From: Colwellia_A sp047621305
GTDB taxonomy: Bacteria > Pseudomonadota > Gammaproteobacteria > Enterobacterales > Alteromonadaceae
Assembly (NCBI GenBank): GCA_047621305.1
Contig: JBLHNB010000005.1
Coordinates: 53,595-117,594 of the forward strand
DNA: 64,000 bases
Direction: 5' to 3'
The stretch's first letter is position 1. The number at the start of each line of letters is the position of its first letter. The position numbers and the translations under genes were made by a program. This document shows, piece after piece, positions 44,254 through 53,994 of this stretch. The notes below the pieces were generated by a model. It did no database searches. It had not been told where the DNA came from and saw only the letters and a program-made list of their open reading frames with translations.

Positions 44254-46383
44254 TTACTCTGCTGTATCAGTTTCAGCTGCTGGAGCTGCTACTGCTGGCT
44301 TTTCAGACGCTTCTTTAATACTTAAACGCACACGGCCTTGACGGTCAACTTCAAGTACTTTAACCGTAACTTCTTGACCTTCAGTTAATACGTCGCTTAC
44401 TGCATTAACACGTTCTTCAGAGATTTGAGAAATATGAACTAAACCATCTTTACCCGGAAGTACGTTAACAAATGCACCAAAATCAACGATACGTACAACT
44501 TTACCTTGGTAAATAGTACCGACTTCAATTTCAGCGGTTAATGCTTTAATGCGGTTAATTGCATCTTCAGCTTGATCGCCATTGGTTGCTGCAATTTTCA
44601 CGGTACCATCGTCATCAATTTCGATAGTTGTACCCGTTTCTTCAGTAAGTTGACGAATCGTTGCGCCGCCTTTACCGATAATGTCACGAATTTTATCTTG
44701 GCTAACTTTAATCGTGTGAATGCGTGGAGCAAACTGTGAAATATCATCACGGTGTCCAGAAATAGCATCATCCATTACAGATAAGATGTGAGTACGTGCA
44801 GCTTTGGCTTGGTTTAAAGCAAGTTGCATGATTTCTTGGGTGATACCTTCAATTTTAATGTCCATTTGAAGTGCAGTGATACCTTCAGTAGTACCTGCAA
44901 CTTTAAAGTCCATATCGCCTAAGTGATCTTCATCACCTAAAATGTCAGAAAGAACAACAAAGTCGTCCCCTTCTTTCACTAAGCCCATTGCAATACCAGC
45001 AACAGAGGCTTTAATTGGAACACCAGCATCCATAAGTGCCAATGAAGTACCACAAACAGAAGCCATTGAAGACGAACCGTTTGATTCAGTAATTTCAGAA
45101 ACAACACGAATTGCATATGGGAATTCTTCAGCAGAAGGCATAACAGCCAACATACCGCGTTTAGCTAAACGACCATGGCCGATTTCGCGACGCTTAGGTG
45201 AACCAACAAAACCCGTTTCACCAACACAGTATGGAGGGAAGTTATAATGAAGCATAAATGCGTCAGTTTTCTCACCCATAATGGTGTCTAAACGTTGTGC
45301 ATCACGTTGAGTACCTAATGTAGCAACAACTAATGCTTGAGTTTCACCACGCGTAAATACAGCAGAGCCGTGAGTACGTGGTAATACGCCAGTCATTACG
45401 TCTAATGCGCGGATCATTTCAGGATCACGACCATCAATACGAGGCATGCCTTTAGTTATACGGCCACGAACAACCGTTTTCTCTAAGTCATGGAATAAAT
45501 CTTTTGCTTCTTGAACGTCAAGGTCAGCATCGGCCGCCAATAATGTTTCAACAACACTATTACGGATGTCTTTAATTTTTTCGTAACGAACTGCTTTTTC
45601 AGTGATTTGATAAGCTTCGTCAACTTGTGCTGCACTAAGTTCTGCAATTTTAGCAATAAGGTCAGCGTTTTTAACAGGTGCAACCCAATCCCACTTAGGA
45701 TTGTTAACTTCTGCAGCCATTTCTTTAATTGCAGTGATAGCCGTTTGCATTTGCTCATGGCCATACATAACAGCGCCAAGCATAACTTCTTCAGATAAAA
45801 TATCTGCTTCAGACTCAACCATTAGAACCGCTGAATCAGTACCAGAAACAACTAAGTTTAACTGCGACGTTTCTAATTCAGATTGTAATGGATTAAGGAT
45901 ATATTTTCCGTCAGTGTAACCAACACGAGCAGCGCCAACAGGACCACTAAAAGGCATACCTGAGATAGCTAATGCTGCAGAAGTACCTAATAAAGAGATA
46001 ATGTCTGGAGAAATTTCTGGGTTAGCAGAAACAACCGTGATAACGACTTGAACTTCGTTAGTAAAACCATCTGGGAATAATGGACGAATTGGACGGTCAA
46101 TTAAACGACAAATCAATGTTTCTTCTTCAGAAGGACGACCTTCACGTTTAAAGAAACCACCTGGAATTTTACCCGCTGCGTAAGTACGCTCTTGATAGTT
46201 AACCGTTAAAGGGAAAAAATCTTGACCTGGTTTTGCTTCTTTTTTACCAACAACAGACACTAATACACACGTATCGTCCATGCTAGCCATAACAGCACAC
46301 GTTGCTTGACGGGCGATTGCCCCTGTTTCTAAAGTTACGGTATGTTGACCGAATTCAAATGTTTTTGTAACAGTATTGAACAT
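44254..46383 (-). CDS. pnp: Polynucleotide phosphorylase
   Basis: This 709-residue 3'-to-5' phosphorolytic exoribonuclease acts in the RNA degradosome. Two RNase PH-like domains are joined by a helical region; FFKREGRPSEEETLICRLID and GETQALVVATLGTQRDAQ mark them. KH (IRDIIGKGGATIRQLTEETG) and S1 (GKVVRIVDFGAFVNVLPGKD) domains follow. The start is set at 46383 because AAAGGA precedes that ATG; the longer frame to 46440 adds 19 unrelated residues. It follows rpsO by 362 bp, a spacing that usually carries RNase III and PNPase autoregulation signals. Confidence 0.97.
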   Translation of the reverse strand: MFNTVTKTFEFGQHTVTLETGAIARQATCAVMASMDDTCVLVSVVGKKEAKPGQDFFPLTVNYQERTYAAGKIPGGFFKREGRPSEEETLICRLIDRPIRPLFPDGFTNEVQVVITVVSANPEISPDIISLLGTSAALAISGMPFSGPVGAARVGYTDGKYILNPLQSELETSQLNLVVSGTDSAVLMVESEADILSEEVMLGAVMYGHEQMQTAITAIKEMAAEVNNPKWDWVAPVKNADLIAKIAELSAAQVDEAYQITEKAVRYEKIKDIRNSVVETLLAADADLDVQEAKDLFHDLEKTVVRGRITKGMPRIDGRDPEMIRALDVMTGVLPRTHGSAVFTRGETQALVVATLGTQRDAQRLDTIMGEKTDAFMLHYNFPPYCVGETGFVGSPKRREIGHGRLAKRGMLAVMPSAEEFPYAIRVVSEITESNGSSSMASVCGTSLALMDAGVPIKASVAGIAMGLVKEGDDFVVLSDILGDEDHLGDMDFKVAGTTEGITALQMDIKIEGITQEIMQLALNQAKAARTHILSVMDDAISGHRDDISQFAPRIHTIKVSQDKIRDIIGKGGATIRQLTEETGTTIEIDDDGTVKIAATNGDQAEDAINRIKALTAEIEVGTIYQGKVVRIVDFGAFVNVLPGKDGLVHISQISEERVNAVSDVLTEGQEVTVKVLEVDRQGRVRLSIKEASEKPAVAAPAAETDTAE

Positions 46384-46673
46384 ATATGTTCCTTTATGAT
46401 TAAGGTAATTAAATTTAAAAAAATTAACCAATCTGTACAATTATTTATTCACTTAAAAGCAGGTATTGACGCATTAAGCTGAACAAAAAATTATACAGTT
46501 TGGATTGATTAGTTTTGCAAAGTTCAAAACTTATGAAAATTTGCAGGCATATTATACTCGCAAACACCATATTTACTAGGGGACAAAGCGGTAAAATCAC
46601 TAGGAATGTATGAAAAAGGCACTTTATAAGTTTAAATAATTTATCTGAAGCCTTCTAAAATAAAAAAGAGATC

Positions 46674-46703
46674 AAAAAAAGGAGCTATTAAGCTCCTTTT
46701 TTT
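46674..46703 (-). terminator. Terminator after rpsO in the rpsO-pnp spacer
   Basis: An AAAGGAGCT / AGCTCCTTT stem with A and T tracts on both sides lies about 43 bp past the rpsO stop. As in other gammaproteobacteria, it should partly terminate rpsO transcripts before pnp. Confidence 0.88.
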
Positions 46704-46745
46704 CGATATTACCTTTATCACTAAAGATAATAAATAAGTTACATC

Positions 46746-47015
46746 TTAACGACGTAGACCTAATTTACCAATTAAAGACGTATAACGTTCAACGTTTTTG
46801 CCTTTTAAGTAATCAAGTAATTTACGACGTTGACTAACCATACGTAACAAACCACGACGTGAATGATGATCATGGATGTGCGCTTTAAAGTGACCTTGAA
46901 GATGATTGATTTGTGTAGTTAACAAAGCAACTTGAACTTCTGGTGAACCTGTATCACCTTCTTTTTGAGCATATTCTGCAACGATTGCAGCTTTTTCTGT
47001 AGCATTTAAAGACAT
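46746..47015 (-). CDS. rpsO: 30S ribosomal protein S15
   Basis: This 89-residue protein has the exact E. coli length. The conserved segments are KEGDTGSPEVQVALLTTQI, HHSRRGLLRMVSQRRKLLDY and YTSLIGKLGLRR, which contact 16S rRNA helices 20-22. It lies 133 bp downstream of truB and is followed by a terminator before pnp. Autoregulation through its leader is known in E. coli but not checked here. Confidence 0.98.
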   Translation of the reverse strand: MSLNATEKAAIVAEYAQKEGDTGSPEVQVALLTTQINHLQGHFKAHIHDHHSRRGLLRMVSQRRKLLDYLKGKNVERYTSLIGKLGLRR

Positions 47016-47148
47016 TTGTAATCCTTAGTGTGGATACCCGAAGGTATGTTAAAATTCTCACCCTGCCAAACACTAATTCAGCAAGGGCGACAAAAGAGCG
47101 CGTATACTACCAGCACCGTTTAAAATTGCAAGGGATATTAATTATAAC

Positions 47149-48111
47149 TTAGAGCGTAAGTAAAACATCTTCTAAAACGACAATACGTTTCGGTGCAACT
47201 AAGCCATTGTCATCGATAGAACCGACCCCAATAAACTCACCGCTATCAATATCATCACCAACAAACACTTGTACTAAACCGCTCGCCGGTGCATTAGAAG
47301 CTTGCACTGGGTTACCGTGACGTAAAAAATTTGCAGACATGTCATCAACAAAAATGACAGGAATACCATCACAGGCAGTCGTCATAGGTAACAATAAAGA
47401 ATCTAATAACGTAGAAGGAGATACATCTTGTGCACGCGCTTCGTCAAATATTGACTCAAGGTGCTCCATTGTAACCATTTTCTCCGTTGGATAATTACCA
47501 ACAGCACTGCGTCGTAAGTGTGCTACATGAGCACCACATCCCAACATCTCGCCTAAATCATCAACGATAGTACGAATATAAGTCCCTTTAGATACATGAA
47601 TATCCAAATCAACTTCATCGCCTTCAAAGCGCAATAAGTCTAATCGAAAAACAGTAATATCTCTTGATTCACGCGGTACTTCAATACCTTCGCGAGCATA
47701 CTTATATAGAGGCTGCCCTTGGTATTTAAGCGCTGAATACATCGATGGCACTTGTTGCGTTGTGCCGCGAAAAGTATCAAGGGCAATAGCTAATTGTTCG
47801 TTAGATATTTCAACAGGTTTCTCTGAAACCACTTCACCGTCAGCATCACTAGTCGTTGTTCTAATACCCAATTTTGCGGTTACTTGATACGTTTTATCAG
47901 TATCAAGTAAAAACTGAGAAAACTTAGTCCCTTCACCTAAACAAATAGGTAACATACCAGTAGCAAGCGGGTCTAGTGCCCCAGTATGCCCTGCTTTTTG
48001 GGCAAAAAATATCCGCTTAACTTTTTGCAAGGCCGTGTTTGAAGACATATCATAAGGTTTATCAAGTAGGATCACGCCATTAATTGGGCGACCTTTTCTG
48101 CGTTTAGCCAT
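47149..48111 (-). CDS. truB: tRNA pseudouridine-55 synthase
   Basis: This 320-residue enzyme makes pseudouridine 55 in the T-loop of tRNAs. The catalytic Asp is in HTGALDPLATGMLP; SSNTALQKVKRIF and SKGTYIRTIVDDLGE are other family motifs. The C-terminal PUA-like domain is somewhat longer than in E. coli (314). It follows rbfA by 12 bp in the rimP-to-pnp operon. Confidence 0.96.
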   Translation of the reverse strand: MAKRRKGRPINGVILLDKPYDMSSNTALQKVKRIFFAQKAGHTGALDPLATGMLPICLGEGTKFSQFLLDTDKTYQVTAKLGIRTTTSDADGEVVSEKPVEISNEQLAIALDTFRGTTQQVPSMYSALKYQGQPLYKYAREGIEVPRESRDITVFRLDLLRFEGDEVDLDIHVSKGTYIRTIVDDLGEMLGCGAHVAHLRRSAVGNYPTEKMVTMEHLESIFDEARAQDVSPSTLLDSLLLPMTTACDGIPVIFVDDMSANFLRHGNPVQASNAPASGLVQVFVGDDIDSGEFIGVGSIDDNGLVAPKRIVVLEDVLLTL

Positions 48112-48123
48112 GAACCTTGTACC

Positions 48124-48543
48124 CTATGAATTGTCTTCGAGGTTTTCTGCAGAGTCTGCATCTAACTCTAAGCTATCGCCTAAATGTTTATCACTAGCAA
48201 CGGCATTATCAACTAATGAGCTCATACGAACCCCTTCAGCCATAGAGCTGTCATAAATAAAGCGCAAATGAGGCATGATACGTGCGCGTAATTTTTTGGC
48301 TAACAACGAACGAATAAAACCAGCAGCATCATTTAATACCTCAATTGAGCTTAGTATTTCTGATTCTTCATTAGTAAAGAAAGTGACAAATATTTTTGCG
48401 TAAGCTAAATCACGTGTTAACTCTACGGCTGAAACTGTCGTCATCGCTAAACGGGGATCTTTAACTTCTCGCATTAAAATAGTAGCGATTTCTTTTTGTA
48501 TTTCTTGACCGACACGGTCGGTACGGGCAAATTCTCTTGCCAT
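48124..48543 (-). CDS. rbfA: Ribosome-binding factor A
   Basis: This 139-residue 30S maturation factor binds near 16S rRNA helix 1 and aids late 17S processing and cold growth. The start FARTDRVGQEIQKEIATIL and the KH-like core ELTRDLAYAKIFVTF and FIYDSSMAEG are conserved. A short acidic tail follows residue ~120. It is 12 bp upstream of truB and 174 bp after infB, a gap that contains a terminator-like hairpin. Confidence 0.95.
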   Translation of the reverse strand: MAREFARTDRVGQEIQKEIATILMREVKDPRLAMTTVSAVELTRDLAYAKIFVTFFTNEESEILSSIEVLNDAAGFIRSLLAKKLRARIMPHLRFIYDSSMAEGVRMSSLVDNAVASDKHLGDSLELDADSAENLEDNS

Positions 48544-48599
48544 AGGAAGTCTCCTAATATAGCGGTAAAGCCTACTTGCCTTATCGCTTTTTATAAATC

Positions 48600-48624
48600 A
48601 AAAAATGGAGGCTAAGCCCCCATT
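48600..48624 (-). terminator. Intra-operonic terminator between infB and rbfA
   Basis: A GGGGGC-TTA-GCCTCC stem (one G-U pair) is followed on the minus strand by ATTTTTTG. A second hairpin, AACAGGTA / TACCTGTT, lies at 48639-48656. They are placed to reduce read-through from infB into rbfA-truB. Confidence 0.7.
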
Positions 48625-48717
48625 TTAGTATTTTACCAACAGGTAAGTACCTGTTGTTTTATATTAATGCTAATTAACCTCAACATAAAAGCTGAACTCA
48701 TTAGCGATAATATGAAG

Positions 48718-51402
48718 TTACAGCGTACGCTTAACTTCTACCGTTTCGAATACTTCGATTTGGTCACCTACACGTACATCATTATAGTTCTTAACACCGA
48801 TACCACATTCAATACCGTTGCGAACGTCTTGTACATCGTCTTTAAAGCGACGAAGTGACTCAAGTTCACCTTCGTAAATAACTACGTTTTCACGTAAAAC
48901 ACGGATCGGAGCACTACGTTTGATAAGACCTTCAGTAACCATACAACCAGCAATAGCGCCAATTTTAGGTGACTTAAATACGTCACGAACTTGTGCAAGA
49001 CCAATAATTTCTTGTCTAAATTCTGGCGCTAACATGCCGCTCATGGCTTGTTTAACTTCATCAATCAAAGCGTAAATGACACTGTAATAACGTAAATCGA
49101 TGCTTTCAGACTCAAGTACTTTACGCGCGGCCGCATCGGCACGAACGTTAAAACCAACCATAATTGCATTCGAAGCTGCTGCTAAAGTTGCATCAGTTTC
49201 AGTTATAGCACCTACACCTGAACCAATGATTTTCACTTTAACTTCATCTGTTGAAAGCTTTAACAATGACTCAGTGATTGCTTCTAAAGAACCTTGTACA
49301 TCAGACTTAAGTACAACGTTAACTTCAGAGATTTCACCTTGAGCCATGCTAGCAAACATATTTTCAAGTTTAGCTTTTTGCTGACGAGCCAATTTAATAT
49401 CACGGAATTTGCCTTGACGGAATAAAGCAACTTCACGTGCTTTCTTCTCATCTTTAACAACCGTAGCTTCATCACCTGATTGTGGCACGCCACTTAAACC
49501 GATAATTTCAACAGGAATAGAAGGGCCAGCAGATTCAATTGTTTTACCATTTTCATCACGCATTGCACGAACACGACCATATTCCAAGCCACAAAGTACA
49601 ATATCACCTTGTTTCAACGTACCTTCTTGAACAAGAACAGTTGCTACAGGTCCACGGCCTTTATCAAGTTTAGACTCAATAACAACACCATTTGCCATTT
49701 TATCAACAACAGCAGTAAGTTCGAGTACTTCAGATTGTAATAAAATAGAATCTAACAGCTCATCGATACCTAAACCTGTCTTAGCTGAAACATGACAGAA
49801 TTGAACTTCACCGCCCCACTCTTCAGATAAAACATCGTGCTGAGATAGTTCACTCTTAACACGGTCAGGATCAGCACCTTCTTTATCCATCTTGTTTACG
49901 GCAATGATAATTGGCGCATTAGAAGCTTTAGCATGCTGAATTGCTTCAACTGTTTGTGGCATTACACCATCATCTGCAGCAACAACAATAATAACGATAT
50001 CTGTTGCTTTTGCACCACGTGAACGCATTGCAGTAAATGCAGCATGACCAGGAGTATCTAAGAAAGTGATCATACCATGACCCGTTTCTACGTGATAAGC
50101 ACCAATATGCTGAGTAATACCACCGGCTTCTCCGGCTGCTACTTTAGCTTCACGAATGTGATCAAGTAAGGATGTTTTACCGTGATCAACATGACCCATA
50201 ATAGTAACAACTGGTGCACGAGTAATTGCAACACCCGCATCACCACGATCGGCAAGAACAGCTTCTTCAAGTGCATTTTCTTTCACTAACACCACATCAA
50301 AGCCCATTTCTTCAGCAACTAATGCTGCAGTTTCTTGGTCAATAACTTGGTTAATGGTTGCCATTGCACCCATTTTAAACATGGCTTTAACAACTTCAGC
50401 ACCTTTTTTCGCCATTTTATTAGCAAGTTCAGCAACTGAAATGGTTTCACCGATACGAATATCTTGTACTTTTGTTTCAACAGGTTTAGTAAAACCATGC
50501 TTTAAGCTTTCAGGTGAAGATAACGTTTTACCTTTACCACGGCCATTATTACGACCACGAGCATTGCGGTCTACAGGCGCTTTTTTCTTCTTACGGCGAC
50601 GACCACTTTCATCAGCAGAGTCACTTTTATCTTCAGCTTCTTGTGCATATTTAGAAGACGTTAAATGGACAACTTCTTTTTCTTTAGCTTTTCGTTCAGC
50701 TTCTTGCTCTTTCCAGCGCGCTTCATTTTCTACGGCAAGCACACGTGCAGCTTCCGCAGCCAATTTGGCTTCGGCTTCAATTTTTGCAGCCACTTCTTTT
50801 TCTTGTGCAAGTCGAAGTTGTTTAGCTTCTTCGCTTTCTACTACTTTGACTGACGCTTTAGCTGTTGACTCGTCTTTATTTTTAGCTTTTTCTATTGAAG
50901 CTTGTTTTGCTTTGGCTTCAGCTTCAATTTTAGCTTCTGCTTGGCGCTCCGCCTTAACTTCAGCTTTAGCAGCATCTGCAGCTTTAGCATTTTCAGCTTC
51001 TTTAGCATCAGCAATTGCTTTTACTTCAGCATCAGCTTGTGCTTTAGCCTGCGCTTCAGCTTCTACTTTTTCCGCTTCTTCTGCTGCTTGTTGCTCTTCT
51101 AATTCACTACGTTTAACATAAGTACGTTTTTTACGTGTTTCAACTTGTACAGACTTAGCTTTGCTGCCATGCCCTAATACTAACGTTGACTTAGTTTTAC
51201 GATTAAGTGTCATTTTACTTGGCTTTGCAGATGATTCATCACCATGCTGCTTTTTCAAAAAACCTAATAAAGTTTCTTTTTCTTCTTGCGAAACAGAGTC
51301 AGTTGCCGATTTATTAACGCCTGAATCAGCCAATTGGCTAACTAGTCGCTCCACCGGTGTACCGATTTCTTTGGCAAGTTCTGTTACCGTTATATCTGCC
51401 AT
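48718..51402 (-). CDS. infB: Translation initiation factor IF-2
   Basis: This 894-residue GTPase places initiator tRNA on the 30S subunit. It has an IF2-N domain at the start (TELAKEIGTPVERLVSQLAD). A long Ala/Glu/Lys-rich linker follows (~90-270). The second IF2-N-like part precedes the GTPase with GHVDHGKTSLLDHIRE (residue ~400), DTPGHAAF and NKMD. C-terminal C1/C2 domains close the protein. The linker is low-complexity and gives rise to several shadow ORFs. It is 20 bp downstream of nusA. Confidence 0.98.
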   Translation of the reverse strand: MADITVTELAKEIGTPVERLVSQLADSGVNKSATDSVSQEEKETLLGFLKKQHGDESSAKPSKMTLNRKTKSTLVLGHGSKAKSVQVETRKKRTYVKRSELEEQQAAEEAEKVEAEAQAKAQADAEVKAIADAKEAENAKAADAAKAEVKAERQAEAKIEAEAKAKQASIEKAKNKDESTAKASVKVVESEEAKQLRLAQEKEVAAKIEAEAKLAAEAARVLAVENEARWKEQEAERKAKEKEVVHLTSSKYAQEAEDKSDSADESGRRRKKKKAPVDRNARGRNNGRGKGKTLSSPESLKHGFTKPVETKVQDIRIGETISVAELANKMAKKGAEVVKAMFKMGAMATINQVIDQETAALVAEEMGFDVVLVKENALEEAVLADRGDAGVAITRAPVVTIMGHVDHGKTSLLDHIREAKVAAGEAGGITQHIGAYHVETGHGMITFLDTPGHAAFTAMRSRGAKATDIVIIVVAADDGVMPQTVEAIQHAKASNAPIIIAVNKMDKEGADPDRVKSELSQHDVLSEEWGGEVQFCHVSAKTGLGIDELLDSILLQSEVLELTAVVDKMANGVVIESKLDKGRGPVATVLVQEGTLKQGDIVLCGLEYGRVRAMRDENGKTIESAGPSIPVEIIGLSGVPQSGDEATVVKDEKKAREVALFRQGKFRDIKLARQQKAKLENMFASMAQGEISEVNVVLKSDVQGSLEAITESLLKLSTDEVKVKIIGSGVGAITETDATLAAASNAIMVGFNVRADAAARKVLESESIDLRYYSVIYALIDEVKQAMSGMLAPEFRQEIIGLAQVRDVFKSPKIGAIAGCMVTEGLIKRSAPIRVLRENVVIYEGELESLRRFKDDVQDVRNGIECGIGVKNYNDVRVGDQIEVFETVEVKRTL

Positions 51403-51422
51403 CTATTATATTCTCCCGGGGA

Positions 51423-52919
51423 TTATTCTTCGTTAAACCAACAAATGTTACGCGCAGCCATTATAAGCTCGCCTGCTTTGGCTTCATCTAATTCTTCAAT
51501 ATCAGCTATTTCATCAACACCTTGCTCAGCAAGATCTTCCAGTGTAATTACACCGCGACTAGCTAAAACATAGGCTAAATGACGTTCTAAGCCGTCAAGT
51601 TCAAGTAAATCTTTTGCTGGCTCTGCGCCTTCAAGTGTTTCTTCACTTGCCAATGCTTGCGTAGTGATTGCTTCTTTAGCGCGCTCACGCAGCTCTTCTA
51701 TCATTTCTTCAGTCAAGCCATCAATTTCAAGCATTTCTGCAACAGGAACGTAAGCAATCTCTTCTAAAGAAGTAAAACCTTCTTCACACAACATCATTGC
51801 AAAGTCTTCATCAAGATCTAACTTCTCAGTGAAAATTGCTAATATTTTGTCGTTTTCTGCCTGATGTTTCTCGTTCATAGCAGCAACAGTCATAACATTT
51901 AATTCCCAACCAGTTAACTGGCTAGCTAAACGTATATTTTGACCGCTACGACCAATAGCCATAGCTAAATTGCTTTCTTCAACAGCAATGTCCATGGTAT
52001 TTTTATCTTCATCAACGATGATCGAAGCAACTTCTGCAGGTGACATCGCGTTGATAACGTATTGCGCTGGGTTGTCGTCATATAAAACGATATCAACACG
52101 CTCGCCGCCCAATTCGTTTGAAACTGCCTGTACACGAGAACCTCGCATACCAACACAAGCACCAACCGGGTCAATACGTTTGTCATTTGACTTAACAGAT
52201 ATTTTAGCGCGTGAGCCAGGATCGCGGGCAGCACCTTTAATTTCCAGCATTTCTTCACCAATTTCTGGCACTTCAACGCGGAACAATTCAATTAACATCT
52301 CAGGTTTTGTACGGCTTACAAACAACTGAGCACCACGTGCTTCAGGTTTTATTTCATACAATAAGCCACGAATACGGTCACCCGGACGGAAGGTTTCACG
52401 AGGTAACATGTCATCACGATACACAATCGCTTCGGCATTATTACCTAAATCTATGATAACGCTATCACGACTCGATTTTTTAACAACACCAGTAATAATT
52501 TCACCAATGTGCTCTTGGTATGCGTCAACAACTAACGCACGTTCAGCTTCGCGTATTTTTTGTACAATAACTTGCTTAGCTGTTTGTGTTGTTACACGAT
52601 CAAATTTAACTGACTCAATTTGGTCCTCAACATAATCACCAACATTTAACTCGGGTTGATCGTATTGAGCGGCTGCTAGCGTTATTTCTGCATATGGATT
52701 TTCCATAGGCTCATCACTTTCTGCAACAACTAACCATCGACGAAAAGTATCAAATTCACCGGTAGTACGGTCAATGGATACTCTTACGATAATATCACCT
52801 TCATATTTTTTCTTTGTGGCTGTTTCTAAAGCGGTTTCCATCGCTTCAAAAATACTTTCACGAGGCAGTGCCTTTTCATTAGAAACGGCATCTACAACTA
52901 GTAATATTTCTTTACTCAT
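51423..52919 (-). CDS. nusA: Transcription termination/antitermination protein NusA
   Basis: This 498-residue factor binds RNA polymerase and modulates pausing, termination and antitermination. Visible domains are the N-terminal NusA domain (KEILLVVDAVSNEKALP), S1 (~135-200), KH1 and KH2 (GACVGMRGSRVQAVSNELGG, MAIGRSGQNIRLASQLTGWE), and two C-terminal acidic repeats (EMLEIDGLTEEMIEELRER and LLELDGLERHLAYVLASRG). The length matches E. coli (495). It is 46 bp downstream of rimP and 20 bp upstream of infB. NusA autoregulates this operon in E. coli. Confidence 0.98.
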   Translation of the reverse strand: MSKEILLVVDAVSNEKALPRESIFEAMETALETATKKKYEGDIIVRVSIDRTTGEFDTFRRWLVVAESDEPMENPYAEITLAAAQYDQPELNVGDYVEDQIESVKFDRVTTQTAKQVIVQKIREAERALVVDAYQEHIGEIITGVVKKSSRDSVIIDLGNNAEAIVYRDDMLPRETFRPGDRIRGLLYEIKPEARGAQLFVSRTKPEMLIELFRVEVPEIGEEMLEIKGAARDPGSRAKISVKSNDKRIDPVGACVGMRGSRVQAVSNELGGERVDIVLYDDNPAQYVINAMSPAEVASIIVDEDKNTMDIAVEESNLAMAIGRSGQNIRLASQLTGWELNVMTVAAMNEKHQAENDKILAIFTEKLDLDEDFAMMLCEEGFTSLEEIAYVPVAEMLEIDGLTEEMIEELRERAKEAITTQALASEETLEGAEPAKDLLELDGLERHLAYVLASRGVITLEDLAEQGVDEIADIEELDEAKAGELIMAARNICWFNEE

Positions 52920-52965
52920 GCTTCATAGCCTTAATTATTTAAAACAGATATTCAACAAATGTTCA

Positions 52966-53421
52966 TTAAAATTTAGGGATAAGGTTTGCCTTATCAACGT
53001 TACTCATAACCAATTCGTAGTCTTCGCCATCAACCGTTACAATAAGTGTGTCATTTTCAATTGCTTCAAGTTTACCTTTAAACTTGCGACGACCATTTAA
53101 TGGCATCGACAATTTCACATTAATTGTTTCGCCGATCACCGCTTGAAAATGCGCCAATTCAAATAAAGGTCGATCAAGGCCTGGTGACGAAACTTCTAAA
53201 CTATATTCAGTACTGATCGGGTCTTCGACATCCAATATAGCGCTAACTTGACGACTAACCTCGGCACAATCATCAACATTGATACCGTTTTCGTGCTCAA
53301 TAAACAAACGTAAAACAGAATGATTACCCGCACTAAGAAACTCTATACCGAGTAACCCTTTGCCTGTTTCTTCAACAGCGGGTCTTAACAATTCAGTCAG
53401 TTTTTGCTCAAATTTAGCCAA
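52966..53421 (-). CDS. rimP: Ribosome maturation factor RimP
   Basis: This 151-residue 30S assembly factor contains KLTELLRPAVEETGKGLLG, LRLFIEHENGINVDDCAEVS and SLEVSSPGLDRPLF. The length matches E. coli (150). The start is TTG at 53421, supported by GGAG seven bases upstream. It is the first gene of the rimP-nusA-infB operon. Upstream, two intrinsic terminators face it and no tRNA is found where metY usually lies. Confidence 0.94.
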   Translation of the reverse strand: MAKFEQKLTELLRPAVEETGKGLLGIEFLSAGNHSVLRLFIEHENGINVDDCAEVSRQVSAILDVEDPISTEYSLEVSSPGLDRPLFELAHFQAVIGETINVKLSMPLNGRRKFKGKLEAIENDTLIVTVDGEDYELVMSNVDKANLIPKF

Positions 53422-53453
53422 ACATATTCTCCAATTAGAAAAAATACAGAAAT

Positions 53454-53472
53454 AAAAAAAGGGCTTAAGCCC
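53454..53472 (-). terminator. Leader terminator T2 proximal to rimP
   Basis: GGGCTTAAGCCC, a perfect palindrome, is followed on the minus strand by TTTTTTTATTT. It ends about 33 bp before the rimP start codon and is oriented to stop transcription entering rimP. Confidence 0.85.
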
Positions 53473-53518
53473 TACATATACTATTAATGTCTGTCATATA
53501 ATTCTTAAATAACAGATA

Positions 53519-53541
53519 CAAAAAAACCCCAGCACGAGGGG
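53519..53541 (-). terminator. Leader terminator T1 distal to rimP
   Basis: A CCCC-N7-GGGG stem is followed on the minus strand by an eight-T run. No gene precedes it on that strand within 450 bp, so it may lie in the rimP leader or be the relic of a lost tRNA unit. Confidence 0.8.
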
Positions 53542-53566
53542 CTTTATTTCACTGAACCCTCTGTGT

Positions 53567-53610
53567 TAGTTAACAATTAATTGATTAATAAATTAATTAA
53601 TTGTTAACTA
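53567..53610. repeat. 16-bp AT-rich palindrome
   Basis: TAGTTAACAATTAATT / AATTAATTGTTAACTA is a perfect 16 bp inverted repeat with a 12-base loop. It has no T-run. It could be a protein-binding site or a stable leader hairpin. Confidence 0.7.
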
Positions 53611-53994
53611 GATATAACAATAATTAAATATTATTCTATGGTTTTTACTAAAACGCTGAGTAATATTTATTCAGTGACTATTGCTATATTCAAGCTGCGC
53701 AGATTATATAACCACTACCGACGGATCGCAAGGCATTTATCCAAACGTAGAAAACTAAAATATTCAAAATAATAGAACCACGCTAATGAAAAGATAACTC
53801 ATTTCTCTCATTAAAGGTCAACGCAATCATAAATAATCAACAAAAGTGATATATGGTTAATTTACATGTATTTAGTAATATCAATACAATCATGCTATAA
53901 CTTTAGTAATAGGAGGAAGTACCGTCAGACCTATCGGCTATCCTGGTATATATGTTTAATCGGCAATATTTTTTTTGGAGCAAATTAATTTATC

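Larger units (their letters stand above)
53422..53994. other. Leader/intergenic region upstream of rimP
   Basis: This 573 bp stretch contains two minus-strand intrinsic terminators (53454-53472 and 53519-53541) and a 16 bp AT palindrome (53567-53610), and must hold the promoters of rimP and of the divergent GGDEF/EAL gene. No tRNA or secG is present, unlike the usual arrangement. Confidence 0.6.

Noticed and set aside
46384..46440. Upstream start for pnp
   Set aside because: The 19 added residues are not PNPase-like, and AAAGGA precedes the ATG at 46383.
50354..51121. 255-codon plus-strand ORF opposite infB
   Set aside because: It is the mirror of the Ala/Glu/Lys-rich IF-2 linker; composition is all Ser/Ala/Phe, with no ribosome site.
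53542..53994. tRNA gene upstream of rimP (expected metY position)
   Set aside because: No cloverleaf, T-loop or CCA-ending sequence could be found on either strand.
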